Shown here: positions 47,113 to 58,019 of the stretch, in pieces
Layout: each line of letters opens with the position of its first letter
Position numbering within the stretch: the stretch's first letter is position 1
DNA from: Sphagnum compactum
Lineage: Eukaryota; Bryophyta; Sphagnopsida; Sphagnales
Direction: 5' to 3'
NCBI GenBank assembly: GCA_965153455.1
Contig: OZ234494.1
Location: 27,891,354 to 27,955,353 of the forward strand
DNA length: 64,000 nt
Made by a program: the position numbers and the translations under genes
The notes under the pieces: model-generated
Databases searched by the model: none
Told to the model about the DNA's origin: nothing
The model's input: the letters and a program-made list of their open reading frames with translations, nothing else

Positions 47113-48127
47113 TCATTTGGAAATTCTGTAGCCAAAAATTTTGTGAGGATAAAGGTGAGGGACCCCTCTGTGATTTAGTTGCACATCATCGGGAGGGGAA
47201 CCAGTCTCCTCGGAAACTGGCGAGGGAGGAGGAAAACTTCCAGCAACAACAGGAAGAACTTTAAAAGGAACCCAAACTTTGTTGTTAAGACGAGCAAACG
47301 AAGGTTTATTGCCCTATCTCCACAACATTACAAAAGCTGGACGTACCCTAGGAGAACGTCCATTGTTTGACTTGCCTTCTAAGTTGTGACCTCTTGGAAA
47401 GAAAGTGTGCAAAATACTCATCCATTCTCTTTCCAATTGAGAGGCAACGACCTTGAACAAGTCCAAATCAAAACAGCCTTCAGAATCTAAGAAATTCCCA
47501 TCTACCTTTTTTATAGAAAAAGCTCTGAAGGAATGGAAACCCTGTTAGCAATGGCAGCATATAGTGGCTTAAAATCAGAAGACGAACTAGCGAGAGCTGA
47601 AACAATCTTTTAGCTTTTCTCACATGCTCTTAGAATCTCTCAAAGGCAGACTTAAAAGTTGGACCAACATATAGCATCCTACTATTATTGACACTGTGAA
47701 TAACATAAATTACCCCTTTATCTAAAAATGGACAGAAGTTAATCGAAGACTTACGGTGTTTTTGCCGAAGCCTTCCAAGTTTGTCGAGAGACTTAATGTG
47801 AAAGACAGAAAAATAAGTATTGGTAACAACCTTAAAAAAAAAAGAGTGTTGGCAATTACGATAAAAAAAAAAAAAGCTCACCTGGGATGCAACCTTCCGC
47901 AACTCGCGCTTGAGTCCAAATTTACTTTTTTTGCGATTGCTCAAAGTCATCGCGTCCCTGAAGTCTCCAAACTTGCCAGGCGGTAACCGTGCGATGGCCT
48001 CGAGCAACGTTCAATGCACAAGTCTGGAATTATGTTGTTCCAAATTTGTGCCCGGTCGAAGAGTCCAATCACATATTTCGCACCAAATTCCTTGGGCAGT
48101 CGTCGAATCCATGAGAACGACTGTCAT
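47113..48127 (-). pseudogene. C2H2 zinc finger + GIY-YIG endonuclease, decayed
   Basis: Read on the minus strand from ATG at 48127. First comes a C2H2-type finger, CEICDW...EQHNSRLVH (C-x2-C-x12-H-x5-H), followed by TGA at 48013. The same frame continues (LLEAIARLPPGKFGDFRDAM, KSKFGLKRELRKVASQ) into a GIY-YIG core: GVIYVI, eleven residues to YVGPT, then AFERF, a TAA at 47632, and EHVRKAKR. Spacing of Y-V-G, R and H matches the family. Two frame changes follow: SDFKPLYAAIANRVSIPSEL, then FDLDLFKVVASQLEREWMSI and LHTFFPRGHNLEGK, which holds the catalytic-type Glu and the P-x-G-x-N end. More coding-like sequence (NKPSFARLNNKVWVPF) runs to 47113. GIY-YIG enzymes cut DNA in homing, repair and some mobile elements. 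A 51-base T-rich GT...AG segment (about 47830-47880) could be a small intron. No intact protein is possible now. Confidence 0.75.
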
Positions 48128-48223
48128 AGCACGAATTTCTACTATAAACGGTGAAAGATTTAAGATGACGGGTTCGGAAGGTTTTGTTTTTTAAGAATCG
48201 AAGGTGAACACCTCCTGCACACT

Positions 48224-48353
48224 AATTGGCCCTTACAGACCGCGATCAACACCGATCGAACGGTCTGGAATGCCATACAGCCCACGCCAATTGGCCCTTA
48301 CAGACCGCGATCAACACTGATCGAATGGTCTGTAATGCCATACAGCCGGTCAG
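48224..48353. promoter_or_regulatory. Two 65-bp direct repeats with internal inverted repeat
   Basis: Units at 48224-48288 and 48289-48353 both open AATTGGCCCTTACAGACCGC and differ at a few positions. Each contains CAGACCG and, 18 bases on, CGGTCTG (or a one-base variant), an inverted repeat, plus a GATCAACA...GATCGAA core. They lie 97-226 bp upstream of the GIY-YIG start codon. Position and structure resemble a binding array for a regulator or for the element's own zinc-finger protein; that role is inference. Confidence 0.7.
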
Positions 48354-48430
48354 GAAGTGTACATCGATGATAAATAAAAAACATGCCTAACTCTATAGAG
48401 AAGGACACGCTGAAGAGGAGAGTTAGATGA

Positions 48431-48606
48431 TCAAGGAAACCGACCTTCTCTTAGGAACACAGGGTTGACAAATACAAATCGCAAAAGGATAGCATTCAAC
48501 TCTAGAAGACAAAAAATTACCAATGTGCAAATGGGATGCACCTCAACCCAAACAACAGTGCCATCGAAGCTCATAAGCGTCCAATCACGCGGGTTCATGT
48601 TATATA
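48431..48606 (-). other. Coding-like segment cut by the gypsy insertion
   Basis: The minus strand is open from the insertion site to a TGA at 48431. Ignoring the gypsy element, the frame continues from the far side (54204-54215): after a T-rich tract ending GCAG there, it reads LYNMNPRDWTLMSFDGTVVW and then VEVHPICTL. This looks like a real exon start with the transposon inserted a few codons in. I do not recognise the protein. Confidence 0.4.
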
Positions 48607-49426
48607 TGTCGCAACCCCACTTTGTCCAAGTGTGGGGGTGAAGCCCAACACTTGGAAAAGTTGGAGGTTTGGAGTCCTTCGGGACTCCCGAATGTTCAGA
48701 GCTCAACAGCAAGGCCCAAAACACCTGGCATTGGGGTGTTCTTGGTGTCATTGGAAAGGTCTTGAAACGTAGATATCGAAAATGGCCTCGCATTGGCCAT
48801 TTGGACATCTAAAGCCCAAGTTATGGGCAAAAGAAGGGCCGGGAGTCAAACTGGCAGTTTGACTCCCGACCACTAAAAGTCGGGAATCGACCCTTTCCCG
48901 ACGTCGCCTCAGGGAGTGCAACATGGCGTTGGAAAGATCTCGACGAGGGCTACAACTTTGGTTCAGACCTCGTTGCGATCGGACTTCGGAAGCGGGAGCT
49001 ATGACCGTTCAAAGTCCCGGGAGTCCCGCCGGGACAATTTCGGGACTCCATTTCGGGAGTCCCAACAAAATGTGCCATTTGGATGTAGCCTCCGTGGTGA
49101 GCTGCAGAGATAATTATAAGGGGGAAGGTGGTGGCTTCCCCCAAGTCCGGGCCGTGGTGAGTCAAGTAGTCCGAAGTGCTCGTGGCTTGTCCCAACACCC
49201 AAGGGTGTTCCCGAATGTGAACTAACCCATTTGTGGTTGGTTTTGGATGCAGATTCGTGCTTGATCTACTAGTCCATCTTCCTAGTCTAATCCCGGGGCT
49301 TCCAACTCGACCCTCTACCCCTTTCTAGAGTTGGAAGTCGGGAGCGTGCCCTTCGGTCCCCACTTTCCGCGACTTCACATTGGTGAACCCTCAAGTGGGT
49401 TCACCCCGGGACCAAGGAGCGCGTCA
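48607..49426 (+). repeat. Gypsy 5' LTR
   Basis: 820 bp, with many GGGAGTCCC/GGGACTCC words. The same family left the solo LTR at 6143-7137. Preceded by ATATA. Confidence 0.96.
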
Positions 49427-49428
49427 CG

Positions 49429-49440
49429 TGGTATCAGAGC
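49429..49440 (+). other. Gypsy primer-binding site (tRNA-iMet)
   Basis: TGGTATCAGAGC two bases after the 5' LTR, complementary to the 3' end of initiator methionine tRNA. Confidence 0.95.
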
Positions 49441-49469
49441 TCAAGGTGAAGCTCAACGACATTTTTGGG

Positions 49470-50291
49470 ATGGCACCCAAGAAGAACCGGAAGCTAGCCC
49501 CAGAGCCTAGGTCCGAGGAGCCCGTCGATGACCTAGTAGCCCCGCCGGAATCAATTGGGGAGGAACCAAACTTCCGGGAGGGCCAAGATGAGCCCGAGGT
49601 TGAACCCGAGAGTGAGGAGGAACAACGGAGCTCGGTCCTATTCACCCCGGAGCAACTTGAAGTCCTCCTCAAGATGAATAGGCCCGACTTTGGTGAGTTG
49701 GTGGCGGCCCTCAAAACGGGGGCCTCCAAAGGTGAAAGGTTTCAACCGGCCAAGCCCGGGAATTTCGATGGTGCCCTAGACCGTAAGGTGGTGGATGCTT
49801 GGCTTGCGGAAATGGATGATTATATCCATGCCACCAAGGTTGGACGGAATTCCGCTGTGGAGCTTGCCCAATCCTACTTGAAAGGCTATGCCGCCACATG
49901 GTGGCGGACGGTGAGACAAGAGGAGGGCAAGAACCATGGTTATACGTGGGAGTTTTTCAAGGATCGCATTGAGGCGGAGTTCATTCCGAGAAACTCCGAC
50001 TACATTTCTAGGTGCAAACTCCGCGACCTTGTGAATGCCACAAATGAAAATTTGGGGCAATATGTGAGGGCCTATTCCGAACTCATGTTGGAGATCCGGC
50101 ACATGCACGAGTTGGATCGTGTGTGCCAATTCGTGATGGGACTTCCGACTTGGGCCAAGCGAAAGCTTGAGGAGAGTTGGCCCGCCTCATTATCCGAGGC
50201 CATCACGAAAGTGGAGAACTTCTCGGATGTGGGGCGGAGCGACAAATCCGGGTTCAAGAAGGACAACAAGTTCCTTCACCCTCATGAATGA
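49470..50291 (+). CDS. gag: Gypsy gag, truncated by internal deletion
   Basis: The first plausible start after the primer site gives [18 protein letters not shown]. An acidic N-terminal region (residues 15-60) is followed by the retrotransposon gag domain ([77 protein letters not shown]). It breaks off at SGFKKDNK, where the CCHC knuckle region would normally start, and runs into RT sequence in another frame. The product, if made, would be about 273 residues with capsid-like but no nucleocapsid part. Confidence 0.9.
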   Translation: MAPKKNRKLAPEPRSEEPVDDLVAPPESIGEEPNFREGQDEPEVEPESEEEQRSSVLFTPEQLEVLLKMNRPDFGELVAALKTGASKGERFQPAKPGNFDGALDRKVVDAWLAEMDDYIHATKVGRNSAVELAQSYLKGYAATWWRTVRQEEGKNHGYTWEFFKDRIEAEFIPRNSDYISRCKLRDLVNATNENLGQYVRAYSELMLEIRHMHELDRVCQFVMGLPTWAKRKLEESWPASLSEAITKVENFSDVGRSDKSGFKKDNKFLHPHE

Positions 50292-52617
50292 CATTTTCCG
50301 CGAATGGCTTGATGATTTCGTGGTCGTCTACATAGACGACATTTTGATTTATAGTAGCTCCATGGAGGAGCATGCGGAGCACCTTCGCAAGGTGTTCCAA
50401 AGGCTAAGGGAAAATAAGTTGTATGCCAAGCTTGAAAAGTGCGAATTTGGGGTGACGGAAGTGGATTTCCTTGGGCATAGGATAACTCAAGATGGTTTGA
50501 TGATGGATGATCACAAGGTCAAGGCGATTTTGGATTGGGAGCCGCCTAACTCGGTTCCCGCCTTGAGATCCTTTTTAGGATTGGCCTCCTATTATCGCAA
50601 GTTCATAAAGAACTTTGCGAGAGTAGCGGCCCCTTTGACAAACCTCTTGAAGAAGTCCGCCGTCACTTATGATTGGGATGAAGCATGCGACGAAGCCTTT
50701 GGAACGTTGAAGGGCATTTTGGTGAAGGCGCCGGTGTTGAAGTTGCCCGACTTTGACAAGGAGTTTGAAATCCATTCCGACGCCTCCGACTTTGCAATTG
50801 GGGGTGTCATAGTGCAAGATGGAAGACCGGTGGCCTTCGAAAGCAAGAAGTTGAGTGAGACGGAGCGAAGGTGGCCAACTCACGAGAAGGAAATGTGGGC
50901 GGTCATACATTGTCTCAAGACTTGGGGCCATTACATAGGCTCCAAAGATGTGGTGGTGTGGACCGACAATGTGACCTTGAAGTACTTCGCAACTCAACCC
51001 AAGTTGTCATCAAAACAACAAAGGTGGCAAGACACATTGGCCTTGTTCAATGTGGACATCCGGCACAAGCCGGGAAAGGAGAACATAATCCCCGATGCTT
51101 TGAGCCGGAAGCACCAACTTAGAGTGGTGTATGTGGGAGAGTCGGAACTTCAAAAGGAAGTTAGATTAGCAAACCGCCGGGATGCTTTTGCCAAGGAGGC
51201 AAGGCAAAGCATCCAAAACGGAGCCAAGTCCCACTTCCACTTGAAAAATGGATTGTTGTGGTACAAGCAAAACCGACTCTATGTGCCGGAAGGGAAAATT
51301 AGGGACACACTTTTGAAGGAATGTCACGATGGACCGCTTGCGGGCCATGGTGGTGCAAAGCGCACCACAACATTCCTAAAGAAGTCCTACTATTGGCCCA
51401 ACTTGAAGGATGATGCGGAGGAGTACGTGAAGACTTGTTTAATTTGTCAACAAAACCGGACCCTCAACAAGAAGCAAGCGGGTTTGTTGCAACCTTTGCC
51501 AATTCCCGAAGGGCCGTGGGAGAGTGTGTCAATGGACTTTATGGTAAGTTTGCCCCCTTCAAAAGGGTTCGATGCCATCATGGTTGTGGTGGATCGATTT
51601 AGCAAAATGGCACACTTCATTCCCACAAAGGATGAAGCCATGGCTCAAGAGACGGGGAGGTTGTTCTTCTCCCACATTTTCAAGCATCATGGCCTTCCAA
51701 AGGACATAGTGTCGGATCGGGATCCAAAGTTCACGAGTAAGTTTTGGAGGGCCTTGTGGAAGCGAATGGGGTCGGAACTCAAAATGAGCACTTCATTCCG
51801 CCCCTAAACCGATGGACAAACCGAGAGGGTGAACTTGGTGATCCAACAATTCCTAAGGAATTATGTGGCGGCGGATCAACAAGATTGGGTGGATCATTTG
51901 GAGTTAGCCGAGTTTTGTTACAACAACTTGGTACACTCCGCAACGGGATCCACCCCATTCCAAATGGTGACGGGCAAGTCACCAATTGTGCCCATGACTT
52001 GGGCCGCACAAGGACAACCTTCGATTGATGCAAGTGAGGAAGTGCCAATGGTCACACAACTTGATGAAGAAAGAAAGCGCTTGTGGGAGTTGGCAAAAGC
52101 CAACTTGGAAAAGGCGCACAAAAGGTACAAGGATTTTGCGGACAAGTCCCGACGAGAGGTGAAGTTTCAAGAAGGAGATGAGGTGTGGTTGAACATAAAG
52201 AACTTCCGGTTGCCCGAAGGGTTAAGTCATAAGTTTATGGGCCCATATGCGGGTCCATTCAAAGTATTGGAAAAGAAACTTTCCGACACTTATAAGTTAG
52301 AACTTCCGGAAAATCTTAGAGTTCATCCCACATTTCATGTTTCCCTTTTGAAGTCGGTCTCCCGCGACACCTCAAGGCCTAATAGAGAGCATCATTCAAG
52401 GCCTCCACCGGACTTGGTTCATAATGAACCAGAGTTTGAGGTTGAGGCCGTGCTCAAATCAAGGCAACTTAGAGGACGAGAGCGGGAATACTTAGTGAAG
52501 TGGAAAGGTTACCATGCAATAGAGGCATCTTGGGTGAATGAATCTGACATGGAACATGCCCAAGAAGCCATAGAAAAATTCCATACTAGACCGGCGAAGA
52601 AAAGACGTAGAGCGTGA
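50276..52617 (+). pseudogene. pol: Gypsy pol remnant: RT C-half, RNase H, integrase, chromodomain
   Basis: The frame begins within the RT palm ([20 protein letters not shown], the YIDD catalytic motif), so protease and the first RT motifs are lost at the junction near 50275. Next is the RT thumb ([17 protein letters not shown]), RNase H ([40 protein letters not shown]), the integrase HHCC finger ([20 protein letters not shown]) and the DDE core ([15 protein letters not shown]). At 51805 a TAA replaces the usual glutamine of the FRP-Q-TDGQTER motif; the rest, with the catalytic Glu, continues in the same frame from TDGQTERVN. The C terminus is a chromodomain (EYLVKWKGYHAIEASWVNES), which places the element among the chromoviruses, known for targeting heterochromatin. 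Confidence 0.93.
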
Positions 52618-52631
52618 TGAGGACATCACCT

Positions 52632-52650
52632 TTCTTTTAGAGGGGGAGAG
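52632..52650 (+). other. First polypurine-tract-like motif
   Basis: TTCTTTTAGAGGGGGAGAGT directly follows the pol stop and looks like the functional tract at 53371, but is 734 bp away from the 3' LTR. The intervening 52651-53370 has no gene and is G-rich-tract-free. Confidence 0.6.
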
Positions 52651-53370
52651 TTTCATAAAATGTACCACATCAAGTTGCAAGGGCTTTAAAACTTCCAAGA
52701 GATTGTATCATGAAAAATTTGTTAAGGCAAATAGGGTTGTGGCATGGACAAATAGAACTCTCTTGTGTAGGCCCAAATCAAAATCGGACTCCTACTTTGG
52801 GGTTGAGGAAACTTGGCCCCAAAAGAGGAGGCAAGCAAGGTGAGCTTGCGGGGACATGCACATGCCTTATGTGCATCCCAAAGGGTTGGTTGGTAGTGTG
52901 GCCAACGCGGGAAGTCATGACCCCGCTCGCATACTTTAAGTGTAGTTTGGGACTTGGGTTTGGCAAACCTAAGTGTTGCTTCTCGTACCTTGATAAGCAA
53001 ACCTTTTAGTTAAGGCTTGGTTGTTGTGACCAAGGCGCGAGATAGGAAAAGGAGTCATGTCAAGTAGCTTAGGTCAAGAGTAGACTTGACTTAAGTCCTC
53101 ATGAAGGGAAGGATGGAAAAAGGTTCCTCCCAAATGAGGGCTTCGTCAATTAGACTAGTTTAGTCTTTTGACGAAGCAAAGAAAGAGGGTTCCCTACAAG
53201 ACCTTCTTGGACTTGTCAAGAAAGTGATGGAAACTTGGGGACGCCTAAGTTAGCTTGAGACAAGGTCCGAGCCGCAAGAGTCGGCAAATGGCCAAGCATC
53301 CAAAAGAAAGCAATTGCAATTGTATGAAGGAAAATTCTAAGTGTCAATGAGGACATTGACCTCTTTCTTC

Positions 53371-53383
53371 TAGTGGGGGAGAG
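53371..53383 (+). other. Gypsy polypurine tract
   Basis: TAGTGGGGGAGAG directly abuts the 3' LTR start at 53384, the expected position for the plus-strand primer. Confidence 0.9.
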
Positions 53384-54203
53384 TGTCGCAACCCCACTTT
53401 GTCCAAGTGTGGCGGTGAAGCCCAACACTTGGAAAAGTTGGAGGTTTGGAGTCCTCCGGGACTCCCGAATGTTCAGAGCTCGACAGCAAGGCCCAAAACA
53501 CCTCGCATTGGGGTGTTCTTGGTGTCATTGGAAAGTTCTTGAAACGTAGATATCGAAAATGGCCTCGCATTGGCCATTTGGACATCTGAAGCCCAAGTTA
53601 TGGGCAAAAGAAGGGCCGGGAGTCAAACTGGCAGTTTGACTCCCGACCACTAAAAGTCGGGAATCGACCCTTTCCCGACGTCGCCTCAGGGAGTACGACA
53701 TGGCGTTGGAAAGATCTCGACGAGGGCTACAACTTTGGTTTAGACCTCGTTGCGATCGGACTTCGGAAGCGGGAGCTATGACCGTTCAAAGTCCCGGGAG
53801 TCCCGCCGGGACAATTTCGGGACTCCATTTCGGGAGTCCCAACAAAATGTGCCATTTGGATGTAGCCTCCGTGGTGAGCTGCAGAGATAATTATAAGGGG
53901 GAAGGTGGTGGCTTCCCCCAAGTCCGGGCCGTGGGGAGTCAAGTAGTCCGAAGTGCCCGTGGCTTGTCCCAACACCCAAGGGTGTTCCCGAATGTGAACT
54001 AACCCATTTGTGGTTGGTTTTGGATGCAGATTCGTGCTTGATCTACTAGTCCATCTTCCTAGTCTAATCCCGGGGCTTCCAACTCGACCCTCTACCCCTT
54101 TCTAGAGTTGGAAGTCGGGAGCGTGCCCTTCGGTCCCCACTTTCCGCGACTTCACATTGGTGAACCCTCAAGTGGGTTCACCCCGGGACTAAGGAGCGCG
54201 TCA
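53384..54203 (+). repeat. Gypsy 3' LTR
   Basis: 820 bp, same termini as the 5' LTR, followed by ATATA. About twelve scattered substitutions relative to the 5' copy. Confidence 0.96.
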
Positions 54204-56270
54204 ATATAAGTCTGCTTTCATGAAAAAAAACAGGTGAATTTACTGTTTGAAAACAAGTGCACAATGTAAGATTACTCTGTTGCAGAGAGCCATGAATGAT
54301 GACAAATATAATATCTGTGTATAAGAGATTACAGTACTAATGGACGTGGAAAACAAAGCAGAGGCACAGTTGTTATCTTGCAAGATGAGAACAAAGAATG
54401 TGAACTGGCAGACAGGCCCAGTTGAAGGACTTTCTACTGGGGTTCTTAAGAATTCTTCTTCATAAAAAATGTGAGCTATGCAGATGGTCGATTATAGATG
54501 GGTATTGTTTGTTTCTAGACTGATCAAACAATGCAGAGAAGGGGTAAGAACAGATGGATCTTAAAACACAGACGCTGAGAGCACATGTAAACCCCAAACC
54601 CTAAACCCCTAAACCTCGTTTGCCATAACGTGCACAACGTAGCACACAACAACAGAAGAAACTCTCCCATTGTAATTACATAACACCGGCAATTTTCAAT
54701 GCAGCTTCTGGTATAGTTTTGAAGTAGGTAAAGAAGCATCCCAGAGAGGAAGAAAATATTTTGCTCAGTAGTGTCCCTGAGGAGAATGCACCAGTAGATG
54801 CTGCAAGCTTTGAAAGAGAGGCAGATCGCAATGCCGATGACCATATTCACAACCTTCACCAGAAGCCCGAATTCCTTGCTGTGCACCTGACAAAATCCAC
54901 AACAGCAATGGCATTCAGCATGTCAACCAAGAATACAACCACATCTAAAACAAACAAAATTCTGTGAATAGTTATGGAAAACTAGTGCTATCAATGATCA
55001 GAACTTTTGCCACCAATCACCAAGACAAACACGTCCAAGGATCAAGACCGGTGATATACCCAGTCACCTCTAAAGTACAAAAAAAGCTCAATGACATATA
55101 TGGGTCACAACACAAAGTGTACCTCACTTGTGTCCTCACCGACAAGGCAAGAAAGCTGCATGCAGCAGGAGGAAAGATGCTGGATTTCTGTCTTGTAATC
55201 ATCATCAGTCTTTTCATTTACTCTTTCTGCTATTCAAAAGGCTATCTATCTATCTCTCCTCAAGACCCAATTGCCAAATTAACACTTTCACATCATTTGC
55301 ATGTTGAGTTCAAGACCTGCATATTTTCAAACAATAATAATTTGGTGATATCAGCAAGACAACAAATTGGCCGTGAATTCAGATCTGCACGGAATACAAA
55401 TACATCTGGACTACCGTAGCAGTCCTTATAGTAGTATTTGCCTACGGGATGAACTGGCTCATAGAGTTATAATCACAAACTTGCTTTGTGAAATTATCTG
55501 GCAGCAGCAGAAGCAATGCATAAACCCTAGAGCAAGCAAGCAATTCCTACCACAAAAACTACTTTAGGGTGACGAACTCCCAATGCAAACAAACGAAATC
55601 TGCCCATCGATGTTATTGATCGGGAGCTACAAATTAGGTTTCAATCTGTGACTGGGAATTCATGGTCGGAAATGGGCAGGGCACTAAATTTGGAGATGAT
55701 GACAATCCCTGCCAAAAAAATGCAAAGAAGAACTCATCACGATGTCGATGATCTCAATTCAATTACACTAGCTAGTCTCTGGTGAGAGAATTCTCAAAAT
55801 CTCCTCACAGTTCTGGATTGTTTTCACATGGGTGTGTCCCCAGGTTGCCGATTTGATGACCACAAGTTCCAGATCCAAAACCCCCTCCTCCTTGCTCTCT
55901 CTTTCTCTATACCCTAACCCACAAACCCAGCAAGCCCCACATCCCTTCTTCCCCCAACACACACCAACAAAAAATTCAAAATCTTCTGGTTCTAATTCTT
56001 TTATTTGCTGTCTTTCTCACTCTTCTGGTGTCCACAAAACCCAGATGTCTGTCCGTCGGTCGGTGTGTTTTGTTCTGTCTGTCACTCCTGCTCGCCGCCT
56101 CCATAGCAGCCAGACACTTTCAGCTCTTCTTCTGTTTCTCCCTTCTGATCTAGTGTGCGTTACCTCGGCCTATCTGTGTCTGTCTTTCCTTGCAAGTTCC
56201 TGTTTGTGCATCTTCTTCTCCTTCTACTCCTTTCTCCTACTCCTCCTAGTGTAAATATGCTTGAAACCAG
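54204..56270 (-). other. Possible unidentified spliced gene, interrupted by the gypsy element
   Basis: Several minus-strand stretches look exonic: a stretch near 54403-54462 reading EEFLRTPVESPSTGPVCQ; a frame at 54524-54886 with hydrophobic segments (NMVIGIAICLSFKACSIYWC); an alternative frame in the same place (DLPLFQSLQHLLVHSP); and VVVFLVDMLNAIAVVDFV near 54900-54955 after a TTTTAG acceptor. A pyrimidine/purine-skewed, less AT-rich zone at 55830-56260 could be the 5' end. The exons cannot be joined with confidence and the family is unknown; competing frames mean at least some of these readings are wrong. Confidence 0.25.
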
Positions 56271-57199
56271 CTTTTGGCAAGTCCTGTAAATCCTCCTCAC
56301 ATCCGGGCTGATCAGTGTTCTTCAGCTCGCTTGTCGATCGTCCACAACATGCTTCCAGATCATGTAATTTAAAATTAAGCGAATGCTCCTGCTGCAATCA
56401 TTCTTGAAGATGATGAACTCGTGCAACTCAAAACTGGCAAACAATAAGTGTTTGCAGAGCTTTCCTACTGTAATTGCTTTTTGCAATTTGCACCTAGTGT
56501 CAAATCCTGCACTGGACTACTGACTGCTGCTGCAAACCTATAGAGAGAAACAAAACATTCCGACGACAACCAGCTCCAAAGCAACTCCAACACAAATGGG
56601 TGGAGCTTAATCTGCGCAAGCAGCGTCAATGATTCCTTCTTGAATTATTCACAAATCAAAGAACCTTTCGTTCCGGGTATTTAATTTATTCACAAGACAA
56701 AAGAACCTTTGGTTCTGGGTTTTTTTTTAAAAAAATATTTAAAAAATCATAATTCAAAGGAGCTTTGGTTCTAGTTCTTTAATAGTTCCAAAATTGAAAG
56801 TAGTCCGGGTAGTTCTGATGAAAGAACCGGAAAATATCCAGTTGTCTAGGATAGGTTCTTTGATTTTTGATTTTTGATTTTGATTTTTTGAGAACCCCAG
56901 TTAAGGGGTCAAATCCAGTTGTATGATTTTTTTGAGAACTAGCCTAGCCGTAAGGGTCAGAACCAGTTCTTTGATTTCATACACTCACTGGTTAAGAAAT
57001 ACATATACCCGAATTTACCCGCCGGTTCCAGGTTCCCAAAGAAGAAGAAGAAAAGACTAGGGGTTAGTTATTAACAGAGTTGTGCAGATCTTTGAATTTG
57101 TGAAAGAACCGTTGGTTCCAGTTCTTTGAGAGAGGGTGGTGGAGCAGAGGAGGAGGAGGAGGAGAATGGGGAATTGAGCAATCAATAGCTGGTGACGGA
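56271..57199. other. Gene-free stretch
   Basis: Non-coding. A degenerate short repeat containing AAAGAACC and GGTTCTTTG-type words (some inverted) runs through about 56650-57130. Confidence 0.5.
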
Positions 57200-58019
57200 C
57201 GTAGAACTAGAACCCCTAAACCCCCTCCCCCTCCCATCCCCCTTCAACATATTAAAAAAAAAAAAACCCTGACCCCCTTAGCCACTCAACAATGAAAAAG
57301 AAAAATTTCAAAAAAAAACCCTTGACCCCCTGTCCCTAGCCACTCCACAATGAAAAAGCAAAATTTTATAAAAAAAATCATCCTTTTCCCTTCCTCCTTC
57401 CACATGTCAAATGAAGGCAAAAAAAAACATTAACCTCCACCCCCCTCCCCCTCAACACTAAAAAAGAAAAGAAAAAAAATCAACCTGCACCCTTTCCCCC
57501 GTCCCATAATGAATTTGTAAAAAGAATTACCCCCTTCCCCTCCTTAGCCTCTCCACTATGGAAAAAACATTTCCAGAGCCCCTAAATTAACCCCTTTCCC
57601 CCTCCTCCTTCCACATTTCCAATGAAGGGAAAAAAAAAAACATCAACCTCCACCCCCCCTCCCTCCCCCTCAACAGTCAAAAAAAATGAAGGAAAAAAAA
57701 TCAAGGTGCACCCTTTTCCCCCCCCCCCTCCCACAATGAATAGAATATAAACCCTGGCCCCCCTGGCCCAGTAAAAAGTAATTTATGAAAGTTACAAGCA
57801 ATAAAAAAGTAACAAAAAAAACAAACCTTACCCCTTTTAGCAGTAAAAAGTAACTTACAAAAGTTACGAGCAGTAAAAAAAATAACAAAAAATGAAAAAA
57901 GTCAACAAAAGGGGCCTCAGCATTACACTAAAAGGCCTCAGCACCACTGTGTATTTTTGGTGGTCAAAGGGCCTCAGGCCTCAGGCATCGCGAGCGTAAT
58001 GCTCGGATCATATGTATAG
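57200..58019 (-). repeat. C-rich array ending in inverted-repeat end A
   Basis: Repeated modules alternate C-rich blocks (CCCCCTCCCATCCCCCTTC), A runs and fixed words such as CCACTCCACAATGAAAAA and CCTCCTTCCACATGTCAAAT. The last 260 bp (about 57760-58019) are the same end sequence as at 45900, in opposite orientation, finishing GATCATATGTATAG. A second copy of the whole block lies at 59190-59973. Confidence 0.8.

Larger units (their letters stand above)
48607..54203 (+). mobile_element. Ty3/gypsy chromovirus, recent but internally deleted
   Basis: A 5597-bp element. Both LTRs are exactly 820 bp, start TGTCGCAACC and end GCGCGTCA, and differ at about a dozen positions by eye (about 98.5% identical). 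The 5-bp target duplication ATATA is perfect (48602-48606 and 54204-54208). A tRNA-iMet primer site follows the 5' LTR. Gag, partial RT, RNase H, integrase and a C-terminal chromodomain come in Ty3/gypsy order. The gag end, protease and N-terminal RT are missing, and a TAA interrupts integrase, so it is non-autonomous. Confidence 0.97.

Noticed and set aside
47113-48127. Penelope-like element as the source of the GIY-YIG domain
   Set aside because: No reverse transcriptase was seen within 46-48.6 kb or after 54.2 kb. Not fully excluded, because the RT could be deleted.
48923-49225. 100-codon frames in both LTRs (also 53700-54002)
   Set aside because: Identical in both LTRs and overlapping frames on the opposite strand; LTR sequence, no protein-family signal.
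49380-49469. Upstream extension of the gypsy gag frame into the LTR
   Set aside because: It would use a non-ATG start inside the LTR and primer site; the ATG at 49470 gives a normal gag N terminus.
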